This document shows positions 1 to 6,339 of a DNA stretch of 12,071 bases, one piece after another. The translations under genes were made by a program, and so were the position numbers. The stretch lies in the NCBI GenBank assembly GCA_027064665.1, contig JAMOPH010000213.1:1-12071 (forward strand). Reading direction: 5' to 3'. This stretch comes from a bacterium (GTDB lineage Bacteria > UBP14 > UBA6098 > B30-G16). The first letter of the stretch is position 1. Each line of letters opens with the position of its first letter. The notes below the pieces were generated by a model. That model ran no database searches. It was not told the origin of the DNA and saw nothing but the letters and a program-made list of their open reading frames with translations.

Positions 1-644
1 GTCAGGTTCCCGAATGGGGCGTGGGAGTTGCGATTCCATCGCAGAACCGGATAGTGATTTTCAAAGGCGGCGGTCCCGACAAAGTCGGTCGGGTTCTCCG
101 GCACGAGTTGGGGCACATCGCCCTGCGCAAAAAGGTCGGGGACATATATCTTCCGCGCTGGTTTGACGAGGGCGTGGCGGAATACCTCGCCGGCGGCACC
201 ACATTCTCCCAGCAGATTCGCCTTGCGTGGGCGGTGCTTTTGAGAAAGGTCCTCTCCCTTCAGGCGCTGGAGCAGGTTTACACCTTCAACTCCGATTATG
301 CGCATCTTGCCTACTCCGAGTCCGCCGACGCGGTGGAGTTTCTGAGCACCTTTGCGCCCGTGGGCGATGTGTGTGATTCGGTGGCAAAATACCGCGATTT
401 CGCCGAGGGCTTCCGCCGGGGATGTGGAATGAGCGTGTATGAGTTCTACCGCCAGTGGTTGCGCCATCTGCGGCGGAGGTATTTTGCCCTTCTGCTTGTG
501 GGGGATTCCCGTTTCCTGTGGGGGATGGTCGCGCTGTTTATCATCACCTTCGGGATGTGGAAATTTATCCGGCAGAGGCGCTATATGGCGCAACTTCACC
601 GTCAGGCGGAGGAGGAAGGCTGGACAGAGCCGCCGGATATTTGA
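1..644 (+). CDS. Peptidase MA-like zinc metallohydrolase, membrane-anchored (5' partial)
   Basis: The reading frame is open from the left edge (first full codon at base 3), so the true start lies outside the window; a GTG at 21 is internal to the conserved stretch GVAIPSQNRIVI. The gluzincin motif HELGH is encoded at 102-116: the two histidines should bind zinc and the glutamate should be the catalytic base. It is followed by WFDEGVAEYLAG (about 159-194), whose glutamate is the expected third zinc ligand. This pairing is typical of the peptidase MA-like family. Near the C-terminus lies one hydrophobic segment, FLWGMVALFIITFGMWKFI (about 504-560), followed by a basic RQRR stretch. I infer a membrane-anchored protease with its catalytic domain outside the cytoplasm and a short cytoplasmic tail. 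The substrate is unknown. No hairpin terminator is evident after the stop. Confidence 0.85.
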   Translation, partial: QVPEWGVGVAIPSQNRIVIFKGGGPDKVGRVLRHELGHIALRKKVGDIYLPRWFDEGVAEYLAGGTTFSQQIRLAWAVLLRKVLSLQALEQVYTFNSDYAHLAYSESADAVEFLSTFAPVGDVCDSVAKYRDFAEGFRRGCGMSVYEFYRQWLRHLRRRYFALLLVGDSRFLWGMVALFIITFGMWKFIRQRRYMAQLHRQAEEEGWTEPPDI

Positions 645-735
645 GCGCGAGGAAAAATTTGGTCTCTGGGCACAGAATTTGTTGACAAAATGCATTTTCT
701 CTGAAAAAAAAGCAATTTCTTCATCGCCTTTCGCA

Positions 736-924
736 AGTTCTTCAAGCGTTGTAGAAAGTTCTTCGGGAGTTGTAGAAAGTTCTACAAGTGGTGTAGAAAG
801 TTCTTCAAGCGCTGAAGAAAGTGCTACAGGAGTTGTAGCAATTGCTACAAGTGTCGTCGCAGTTTCTTCAGGCGCTGTAGCAATTGCTACAGGTGATGAA
901 AAAGTCTCTACAGATGGTGAAAAA
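736..924. repeat. Tandem array of nine degenerate 21-bp units, each an inverted repeat
   Basis: Units start at 736, 757, 778, 799, 820, 841, 862, 883 and 904. Each is a 2-base linker, a 7-base left arm, a 5-base loop and a 7-base right arm. Units 3, 4 and 5 have fully complementary but different arms: TTCTACA/TGTAGAA (780-798), TTCTTCA/TGAAGAA (801-819) and TGCTACA/TGTAGCA (822-840). Unit 1 has one mismatch, unit 2 one mismatch plus a G.T pair, units 6 and 7 two mismatches, and units 8-9 are decayed. The right arm of one unit also pairs with the left arm of the next. This gives two copies of the perfect 16-bp palindrome TGTAGCAATTGCTACA (834-849 and 876-891, exactly two periods apart) and a near-perfect one at 771-786. 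If translated on the plus strand the array gives 7-residue repeats such as SSSSVVE, SSSGVVE, SATGVVA. The function is unknown. Confidence 0.9.
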
Positions 925-1013
925 GTTTTTCTGCGGGCGGGATGACTTTCTTCTGCCTTGAAAATCAAGTGGTTGCGGCGACCGACCCCGGAGAAAAGGG
1001 GAACATCAAATTG

Positions 1014-1038
1014 TTGTCAGGTGCAGGAAAACTGACAA
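1014..1038. repeat. Inverted repeat upstream of the oxidoreductase promoter
   Basis: TTGTCAG (1014-1020) is matched by CTGACAA (1032-1038) around an 11-base centre. There is no T-run after it, so it is a poor terminator. It lies about 60 bases upstream of the -35 box at 1097, where an activator or repressor site could sit. That role is inference only. Confidence 0.35.
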
Positions 1039-1096
1039 AATTCCCGGCGAGAAAGAGCACCCCGATAACCCCGAGACACCAAAAAGAACAAATGAT

Positions 1097-1125
1097 TTGA
1101 CTTTGCGGCGGGCAATTCGTAGAAT
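1097..1125 (+). promoter_or_regulatory. Sigma70-like promoter of the oxidoreductase operon
   Basis: TTGACT (1097-1102, 5 of 6 to consensus) and TAGAAT (1120-1125, 5 of 6) are separated by an ideal 17 bases. Transcription would start near 1132, giving a leader of about 20 bases that contains the strong ribosome binding site AAGGAG (1141-1146) ahead of the ATG at 1154. Confidence 0.7.
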
Positions 1126-1153
1126 TTAAATATAGCAGCCAAGGAGAGGGGGA

Positions 1154-2245
1154 ATGATTCGCGAGGTTGAATTTTTGATAATCGGCGGAGGACCTGCGGG
1201 GCTTTCGGCGGCGCTGGCGGCAACAGAATACGGAATCCAGACCGTCGTGGTTGACGACGGGATAAATTTAGGCGGGCAGTTGACCAAGCAGACCCACAAG
1301 TTTTTCGGCTCCAAGATGGAGCGCGCCGGCACCCGCGGATTTGTGATTGGGCAACAGTTGGTTGGGGAACTTTCCGGGCGCGAAAACTTTGAGGCGCTCA
1401 CCAACACCACTGCGGCGGGATATTATCCCGACGGTGTCGTCACTGCGGTGCGCGGCGAGGACGAACTTTTCAAGTTCAAGCCGAAAAAAATTTTGATTGC
1501 CACCGGCGCCACCGAAAGGATGATAACCTTTCCGGGCAACGACCTTCCCGGGGTTTACGGCGCCGGCGCCGTGCAGACTTTTATGAACGAGTTCGGCGTG
1601 GTTCCCGGCAGGCGCGTGCTTATGGTCGGCGCGGGAAATATCGGACTGATTGTGAGTTATCAACTTCTGCAGGCGGGGGTGCCCGTCGCCGCTATCGTGG
1701 AAATCACAGACCACATCGGCGGATACTGGGTTCACGCAAGCAAGGTCCGCCGGCTGGGCGTGCCAATCTTAACCGGATACACAATCGTTGAGGCGAAGGG
1801 CAAAGAGTCCGTTGAGGGCGCGGTTATCGCCAGAGTGGACGAAAAATTCAATGTGATTCCCGGCACAGAAATTGAGGTTGATGTGGACACCATCTGCCTT
1901 GCTGTGGGGCTGACTCCCACGGCGGAACTGCTTTTCCAGTCGGGAGTGAAGATGAAATATGTGCCCGAACTTGGCGGCGATGTCCCCCTGCGGGACAGAT
2001 TTATGCGCACAAGCCATCCGGATATATATGTCGCCGGGGATGTCGCAGGGATTGAGGAGGCATCCAGTGCGATGCTTGAGGGGCAGATTGCCGGGCTTGC
2101 GGCGGCGAAAGCCCTCGGAGCGCAAATCCCCGACTTTGACGAAAAAATTGCCGCGCTTGAGAGGGAACTGCAGATTCTGCGGGCGGGTCCTCTGCCCGAA
2201 AGGGTCCGCAGAGGACTGGAAAAAGTTAGAGTTGAATGGAAATAA
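1154..2245 (+). CDS. FAD/NAD(P)-dependent oxidoreductase (HcnB / sarcosine oxidase alpha-like)
   Basis: This 363-residue flavoprotein has two dinucleotide-binding domains. The N-terminal FAD motif is GGGPAG (residues 11-16), with GGQL shortly after. IATGATER lies near residue 115, followed by a stretch, FPGNDLPGVYGAGAVQTFMN, highly typical of this family. The second Rossmann motif VGAGNIG (about 157-163) should bind NAD(P)H. DIYVAGDVAGIEEA (about 290-303) is the C-terminal FAD motif. There is no redox-active CxxC, which argues against thioredoxin reductase. Relatives are the FAD subunits of hydrogen cyanide synthase, opine oxidase and sarcosine oxidase, and stand-alone homologues usually encoded beside an anaerobic glycerol-3-phosphate dehydrogenase-like protein. 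Neither kind of partner is visible here, so the substrate is unknown. The start at 1154 is fixed by an AAGGAG site and a short leader. It probably heads an operon, with 24 bases to the next gene. Confidence 0.88.
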   Translation: MIREVEFLIIGGGPAGLSAALAATEYGIQTVVVDDGINLGGQLTKQTHKFFGSKMERAGTRGFVIGQQLVGELSGRENFEALTNTTAAGYYPDGVVTAVRGEDELFKFKPKKILIATGATERMITFPGNDLPGVYGAGAVQTFMNEFGVVPGRRVLMVGAGNIGLIVSYQLLQAGVPVAAIVEITDHIGGYWVHASKVRRLGVPILTGYTIVEAKGKESVEGAVIARVDEKFNVIPGTEIEVDVDTICLAVGLTPTAELLFQSGVKMKYVPELGGDVPLRDRFMRTSHPDIYVAGDVAGIEEASSAMLEGQIAGLAAAKALGAQIPDFDEKIAALERELQILRAGPLPERVRRGLEKVRVEWK

Positions 2246-2269
2246 TTAGAATTTTAGCGGGAGGGCGAT

Positions 2270-3859
2270 ATGAGAACCGGAAGAATTTTGATGGTGATTG
2301 GGGTTTTTTTGATGTTTGCCGGGGCGGTTTCTGCTCTGGAATTCACGATGGATATATATGTCCACTCCGGTGATGAGGACACAGTCTCGCAAATCGGCGT
2401 GCTGGATTCCGCATCAAACGATTTTGATATGTATGACTGGCCCTCTATGGGTTTTCCCCCGGCATTGACACTGCAGTTTGAGCATCCGGGGGCAATTTAT
2501 GGTCCGCTGGTCAGAGATATTCGTTCCTCGGCGGATTCAGTCCAACTGTGGGATGGCTCAATTGTAAACGCCACGGACACAATTATAACTCTCACCTGGA
2601 CCCCGCCCGATATCGCCGATTCCGCAGAACTTCTGATATGGGCACATTCCTACGCCGACACAGACACCGTCTGGGATGATATGCTGACTATGGATTCTAT
2701 GACGATTCCGAACGGATATAAAATTGCGATAAAATACCGATATCTGGGCACCACAGACACCACCGTGGTGGACACAATTCCGCCGGAGATTGTGGGGTAT
2801 TCCATCGCTGATGGCGAGACGCTTTCCGACCCGATGACGCCGTTTGTGGCGACTGTGGTTGATACGCAGAGCGGGGTGAACCCCCACTCGCTGGTCTTCA
2901 CCATAAACGGGCTGGACCTCTCATTTATGGTGACGGACTCCGCTGTGGGGGATACAACAATCTTTACATACACTCCTATGATCCCTTACGCACCGGTTGA
3001 CACCGTCGTTTTCGGCGTATCCGACCAGGCAGGAAATTCGGTTGAGGATACCATCATCTTTTACTACACCATTCCCGACACCGGCGACACGGGGTCAACA
3101 TCGGATTCGCTGTTTGTGGTAACCTGTATGGTTATGCTGACGGATATATCTACGAGCCTTTCGGGTTCAATCGTAGAAATAATGGATTTGGGGGTGATGG
3201 AGACGACCGATGTCAGCGGCAGGTGTGTTTTTGACTCAATTCCTGCCGGGGTTCACGAATTTAAGGCGGCTCGTGAAGGCTACTTCCCCGTGGACACCTT
3301 TGTGAGCGTGGATTCCAACATAACAGTAATGTTTATGCTCACCCCTTACGACAGCGGGGCGTTCATAGTCTCTGGCACGGTGTTACTTGAGGGAGTTTCC
3401 GGAGACCTTTCGGGGTCAATAGTCACCGCTATGGGGCTGGATTCCGTGCCAATCTATGATACCACCGACGCCACGGGATATTACGAATTGGAACTGCCTA
3501 TGTTCGGCACATATATGATTGTGGCGGAACACGATAGTTTCTATCCCGACACAGTTTTCGGATTTTTCTACGATGACACGACCGTGAACTTTGAACTTAG
3601 CAGAGGAATCGGAATAACCGAACACAAAAATTCGTTCGCCGAGACGGAAATTTATCTGACAGATGAAGATTTTCTGATGAGCAAGGGTTTTGAACGAGTA
3701 GAACTCTTTGATTTCACCGGTAGATTGATAACAGAATTCAGGTTAGATGAGCAGAAATCTAACAAAATATCTTTGAATGGTCTGCCGAACGGGGTTTATC
3801 TAATTCGTGCAAGCCGGAAAGATTATTCGGTGGTCAAAAGGATAATTATCGTGAGGTAA
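2270..3859 (+). CDS. Secreted multidomain protein with type IX-like C-terminal sorting domain
   Basis: This 529-residue protein has a clear Sec signal peptide: basic start, hydrophobic core, and likely cleavage after VSA at residue 22. Residues 23-170 are a D/T/S-rich beta region I cannot assign. Residues about 171-268 (PPEIVGYSIADGETL to DQAGNSVEDTIIFYY) look like an Ig/cadherin-type fold. Two consecutive carboxypeptidase-regulatory-like domains follow (about 278-361 and 364-445); both contain LSGSIV, then a TTD.(S/A)TG(R/Y)-like turn and a (E/F)..R/V..Y.P/DT strand, suggesting an internal duplication. The last ~70 residues (VELFDFTGRLI to PNGVYLIRASRKDY to the basic end KRIIIVR) match the type A sorting domain of the type IX (Por) system. 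The YPNP-like opening motif common in that domain is not visible. I infer export through the outer membrane and surface attachment or release. GGGAGG precedes the ATG; the next gene follows after 7 bases. Confidence 0.8.
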   Translation: MRTGRILMVIGVFLMFAGAVSALEFTMDIYVHSGDEDTVSQIGVLDSASNDFDMYDWPSMGFPPALTLQFEHPGAIYGPLVRDIRSSADSVQLWDGSIVNATDTIITLTWTPPDIADSAELLIWAHSYADTDTVWDDMLTMDSMTIPNGYKIAIKYRYLGTTDTTVVDTIPPEIVGYSIADGETLSDPMTPFVATVVDTQSGVNPHSLVFTINGLDLSFMVTDSAVGDTTIFTYTPMIPYAPVDTVVFGVSDQAGNSVEDTIIFYYTIPDTGDTGSTSDSLFVVTCMVMLTDISTSLSGSIVEIMDLGVMETTDVSGRCVFDSIPAGVHEFKAAREGYFPVDTFVSVDSNITVMFMLTPYDSGAFIVSGTVLLEGVSGDLSGSIVTAMGLDSVPIYDTTDATGYYELELPMFGTYMIVAEHDSFYPDTVFGFFYDDTTVNFELSRGIGITEHKNSFAETEIYLTDEDFLMSKGFERVELFDFTGRLITEFRLDEQKSNKISLNGLPNGVYLIRASRKDYSVVKRIIIVR

Positions 3860-3866
3860 ATCAGCA

Positions 3867-4667
3867 ATGAGGAAATACATCTTTTTTGCGGCGATTGCGC
3901 TTTTGCTATCTGTCTGGGGATGCGCAGGGAAAAAAGAAATCACGCCGCCCCGGCAGGAAATCCCGCACATAAAGGCGCAGGAACTGATTGACAGCCTTCT
4001 GGCACAGGACACACTGGTGCACAATGTGCGAATCCTCGGGCACGGAATATACAAACAGGGGAAAACAAAGCGGGGCTTTCGGGTCGGGCTTGTCGCCGAC
4101 CGGGACAGCACAAAACTCGGAGTCTATCTGAGCGCAGGATTTGCCGGGGTGTTCGCCCTTCTATGGCTGTGCAACCCTGACAGTTTGTGTATTTACCTGC
4201 CTATGCAGAACTATGCTATGAAAGAACCTGTCGGATACGATATTGAGGGGGTGATTCTCCCGCCGGATGCCCCGGTGATGGTGGATATGTTTTCGGCAAG
4301 GTCGCCTCTGCCAAGGTTTGCCCCGCACCTGAAAAACTGTGAACGAACACAATCGGGATATTATCTCACTTTTGAGAAAGACAACCAGACGCTGATAATT
4401 CTGGCAAAGCCGAACCCGTGGCACATTGACGGCTATCAGTGGGTCGCCGGGGGCAAGACCCAGCAGGTGGTTGATGTTCAGTTCAAATCCGGCAAGATGC
4501 AGGAAGGCACCTGGGTGCCGGAAAAACTGATTGTCTCTCAGCCCGCTCTGGACCAGGAAATTGAGGTGACAATTGAAAAATACCTGATAAACCCGCAAAT
4601 CTCCGATTCCCTCTATTTTCCCAAAATTCCCGATGATGTCAACTGGTATAGGCTGTTTGAAAACTGA
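3867..4667 (+). CDS. Putative outer-membrane lipoprotein, LolA/LolB-like (DUF4292-like)
   Basis: This 266-residue protein begins with a type II signal peptide: MRKY, a hydrophobic run, and the lipobox VWGC with the lipidated cysteine at residue 19. Tryptophan at -2 is unusual for a lipobox. Residue +2 is alanine, so there is no inner-membrane retention signal of the E. coli type. The mature part is a run of alternating strands (HNVRILGHGIYK, FRVGLVADRD, TKLGVYLSAGF, DSLCIYLPMQNYAM, later DVQFKSGKMQEGTWVPEKLIV) of the kind found in LolA/LolB-like lipoprotein carriers and DUF4292. That assignment is by pattern only. The gap of 7 bases and a GAGGT site inside the upstream stop region suggest translational coupling to the secreted protein. 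A role in envelope biogenesis is inference. Confidence 0.7.
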   Translation: MRKYIFFAAIALLLSVWGCAGKKEITPPRQEIPHIKAQELIDSLLAQDTLVHNVRILGHGIYKQGKTKRGFRVGLVADRDSTKLGVYLSAGFAGVFALLWLCNPDSLCIYLPMQNYAMKEPVGYDIEGVILPPDAPVMVDMFSARSPLPRFAPHLKNCERTQSGYYLTFEKDNQTLIILAKPNPWHIDGYQWVAGGKTQQVVDVQFKSGKMQEGTWVPEKLIVSQPALDQEIEVTIEKYLINPQISDSLYFPKIPDDVNWYRLFEN

Positions 4668-4713
4668 CCGTTATCAAAGAAAAAATAACGCTGTTATAAA
4701 AAAATAACTTATA

Positions 4714-4751
4714 AGAGAAAATAAAAATCGCCGCTGGCGATTCTATTCTCT
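4714..4751. terminator. Bidirectional intrinsic terminator between converging genes
   Basis: AATCGCC (4726-4732) pairs perfectly with GGCGATT (4736-4742) across the triloop GCT. Outer arms AGAGAA (4714-4719) and TTCTCT (4746-4751) can extend the stem. Read on the minus strand it is followed by a T-rich run (TTTTTATTTTCTC), a good terminator for the zinc-ribbon gene. On the plus strand the following bases are also T-rich, and it would end the oxidoreductase-lipoprotein operon. Confidence 0.7.
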
Positions 4752-4768
4752 GTTTTCACAACAACCCA

Positions 4769-5092
4769 TCAAATTCCGACGAGAACAAATTCACCGTTGA
4801 GGATACCATTGCAAACCTCGGCAAATTTTCCACCGTCGGGGTCGTCAAAACTGACGGGGAAATTTTGCAGGTCGGAAATTGAGTAAACCTTCTTTTCCCG
4901 TTTGACCTCAACATTTTTGGGGAATTTGCGCTTTCTTCTTCTTTTTTTGCGTGCCTCACGGGTCGCCAGCGCCGCACACCGCGGAGAACAATACTTTTTC
5001 TGATACTTCGCCCCAAGTTTTACCTCAAAGGTGTTCTCGCACCCCTCCCTCGCGCACTTCCTTATGACCACTGGTAATTTCTTTCTCCCCAT
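4769..5092 (-). CDS. Small basic protein with four-cysteine putative zinc-binding motif
   Basis: I do not recognise a named family for this 107-residue protein. The N-terminal third carries C13-x4-C18-x16-C35-x3-C39 in the context RKCAREGCENTF and KKYCSPRC. The order and the YCS..C end resemble small zinc fingers of the YHS/FCS or treble-clef kind, so zinc binding is likely. Next comes a very basic stretch (about residues 45-68, containing ARKKRRRKRKFP) suited to binding nucleic acid. The C-terminal ~40 residues (YSISDLQNFPVSFDDPDGG onward) are mildly acidic and could form a separate small module. The start is supported by AAGGAGG seven bases upstream. It stands alone: divergent from the glycosyltransferase and converging on the 4714-4751 terminator. 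A role as a nucleic-acid-binding or regulatory protein is inference. Confidence 0.72.
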   Translation of the reverse strand: MGRKKLPVVIRKCAREGCENTFEVKLGAKYQKKYCSPRCAALATREARKKRRRKRKFPKNVEVKREKKVYSISDLQNFPVSFDDPDGGKFAEVCNGILNGEFVLVGI

Positions 5093-5181
5093 TTTGCGCC
5101 TCCTTCGGACTCCACCTATTCAGGAGCAGAAACCGTGCCAAACAACCAAAAAACACTGATATTATCCTGCAAAAATTTTGG

Positions 5182-5209
5182 TTGCCTACGCCAAATTTTT
5201 CCCTACTCT
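5182..5209 (+). promoter_or_regulatory. Possible promoter giving a leaderless glycosyltransferase mRNA
   Basis: TTGCCT (5182-5187) and TACTCT (5204-5209) are 16 bases apart; both match consensus only partly. Transcription would start about at the ATG of the downstream gene (5218). This fits the absence of any purine-rich ribosome binding site in the pyrimidine-rich bases before that ATG. Confidence 0.3.
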
Positions 5210-5217
5210 TTATCCTT

Positions 5218-6339
5218 ATGAAAATTCTGGTCATAAACTGGCAGGATATAAAACACCCCCTCGCAGGCGGCGCTGAAGTCCATCTCCACGAGATTTTTGA
5301 GCGCATCGCCGCCAAAGGGCATCAGGTCACTCTGTTTTCCTGCGGGTTTGAGGGCGCACCAAAAGAGGAAATCATCAACGGCATCCGTGTCATCCGCGCA
5401 GGCGGGCGAAGTTATTTCAACTTCATACTCCCCTTCTACTATCTGCTCAAACTCCGCCGCGAAAACTTTGATGTCGTCGTGCTGGATATCAACAAAATCC
5501 CGTTCTTCTCGCCGCTCCTCATCAGAAAACCGAGGGCTATCATCGTCCATCACTTCTTCCGCAAGGCGATTTTTTTAGAGGCATCACTGCCGGTTGCCTA
5601 CTATGTCTATCTGACCGAAAAACTCTTTTTCAAACTGTATCGCAAATTCCCGGTTCTGTATTATTCACCGAGCACCCGCGACGAGATGATTGCCGAGGGT
5701 TTCCCGCCGGAAAATTTTTACTATGTCCCCATCGCCGTGGACCTCAACCTCTACCGCGTGCTGGGAATCCCCAAAAGCGAAAAGCCGTTGGTGGTGTATC
5801 TGGGCAGAATCAAGCGCTACAAAAGCGTTGACCATCTGATAAAGGCGTTCCCGAAAATTTTGGAGAAAGTCCCCGAGGCGCATATGGCGATAGTCGGCGA
5901 CGGCGACGACCGCCCACGGCTGGAACAACTTGTCCGCGAACTGGACCTTCAGGACAGGGTGAAGTTCACCGGCTTTGTGTCGGAGGAGGAGAAAGTGCGC
6001 TGGCTCAACCGCGCGTGGGTGGTGGTGAACCCGTCCTCCAAGGAGGGCTGGGGCTTGACGATGACCGAAGCGAACGCCTGCGGAACTCCGGTGGTGGCGG
6101 CAAATTCCCCGGGGCTCCGCGATGCCGTCAAACACGGCGAAACCGGACTTTTATACCCCTACGGCGACATTGATGCCCTGGCGAATTCTGTGGTCAAAAT
6201 CCTCACCGACACCGACCTTCGGGAAAAACTCCGTCAGGGCGGGCTGGACTACGCCCACAAATATACCTGGGATTACGCCGCCGACAAAACCCTTGAGGTG
6301 CTCCAAAACCTCGTCAAAGCAAAAGGAGACAAAAAATGA
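5218..6339 (+). CDS. Glycosyltransferase family 4 (GT-B fold)
   Basis: This 373-residue retaining glycosyltransferase should transfer a sugar from a nucleotide-sugar donor to a lipid or glycan acceptor at the cytoplasmic face of the membrane. The N-terminal acceptor domain opens MKILVINWQDIKHPLAGGAEVHLHEI, with the GGAE..(V/L)H glycine loop usual in GT4 enzymes. The C-terminal donor domain starts near VVYLGRIKRYKSVDHLIKAF and continues with AIVGDGDDRPRLEQL and VKFTGFVSEEEK. The EX7E motif lies at E276 and E284 (EGWGLTMTE), followed by ANACGTPVVAANSPGLRDAV. I chose ATG 5218 over the upstream TTG at 5182 because the family starts at MKILV. No ribosome binding site is visible before it. The stop overlaps the next start by 4 bases (ATGA), indicating coupling. 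A role in surface polysaccharide or glycoprotein synthesis is plausible, but donor and acceptor are unknown. Confidence 0.9.
   Translation: MKILVINWQDIKHPLAGGAEVHLHEIFERIAAKGHQVTLFSCGFEGAPKEEIINGIRVIRAGGRSYFNFILPFYYLLKLRRENFDVVVLDINKIPFFSPLLIRKPRAIIVHHFFRKAIFLEASLPVAYYVYLTEKLFFKLYRKFPVLYYSPSTRDEMIAEGFPPENFYYVPIAVDLNLYRVLGIPKSEKPLVVYLGRIKRYKSVDHLIKAFPKILEKVPEAHMAIVGDGDDRPRLEQLVRELDLQDRVKFTGFVSEEEKVRWLNRAWVVVNPSSKEGWGLTMTEANACGTPVVAANSPGLRDAVKHGETGLLYPYGDIDALANSVVKILTDTDLREKLRQGGLDYAHKYTWDYAADKTLEVLQNLVKAKGDKK

Larger units (their letters stand above)
645..1096. other. Intergenic region without a convincing gene
   Basis: This gap between the metallopeptidase and the promoter of the oxidoreductase holds the 21-bp repeat array (736-924) and one inverted repeat (1014-1038). 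A plus-strand frame is open through the array to a stop at 943-945, but it has no ATG with a ribosome binding site; its only upstream ATG-like starts lie inside the metallopeptidase gene in another frame. A minus-strand frame is also open through the array and on past the left edge, antisense to the metallopeptidase. Neither looks like a gene: across the repeat units most changes fall at codon positions 1 and 2 in both frames. A consensus TTGACA at 682-687 has no -10 at the right distance. Confidence 0.6.

Noticed and set aside
682..710. Promoter starting with a perfect TTGACA
   Set aside because: At 16-18 bases downstream there is only an A-run and no -10-like hexamer.
736..924. CRISPR array
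   Set aside because: The period is only 21 bp with no repeat-spacer division, all parts of the unit are related, and no cas gene is nearby.
439..945. Plus-strand gene running from inside the metallopeptidase through the repeat array
   Set aside because: Its upstream half is an out-of-frame shadow of a clear protease gene, and no start with a ribosome binding site exists near the array.
3800..4111. Minus-strand open frame across the lipoprotein start
   Set aside because: It is antisense to the signal peptide and lipobox region of a well-supported gene and has no recognisable content.
5182..5217. TTG start for the glycosyltransferase twelve codons upstream
   Set aside because: The GT4 fold starts with MKILV at 5218; the extra residues match nothing, and no ribosome binding site supports the TTG.
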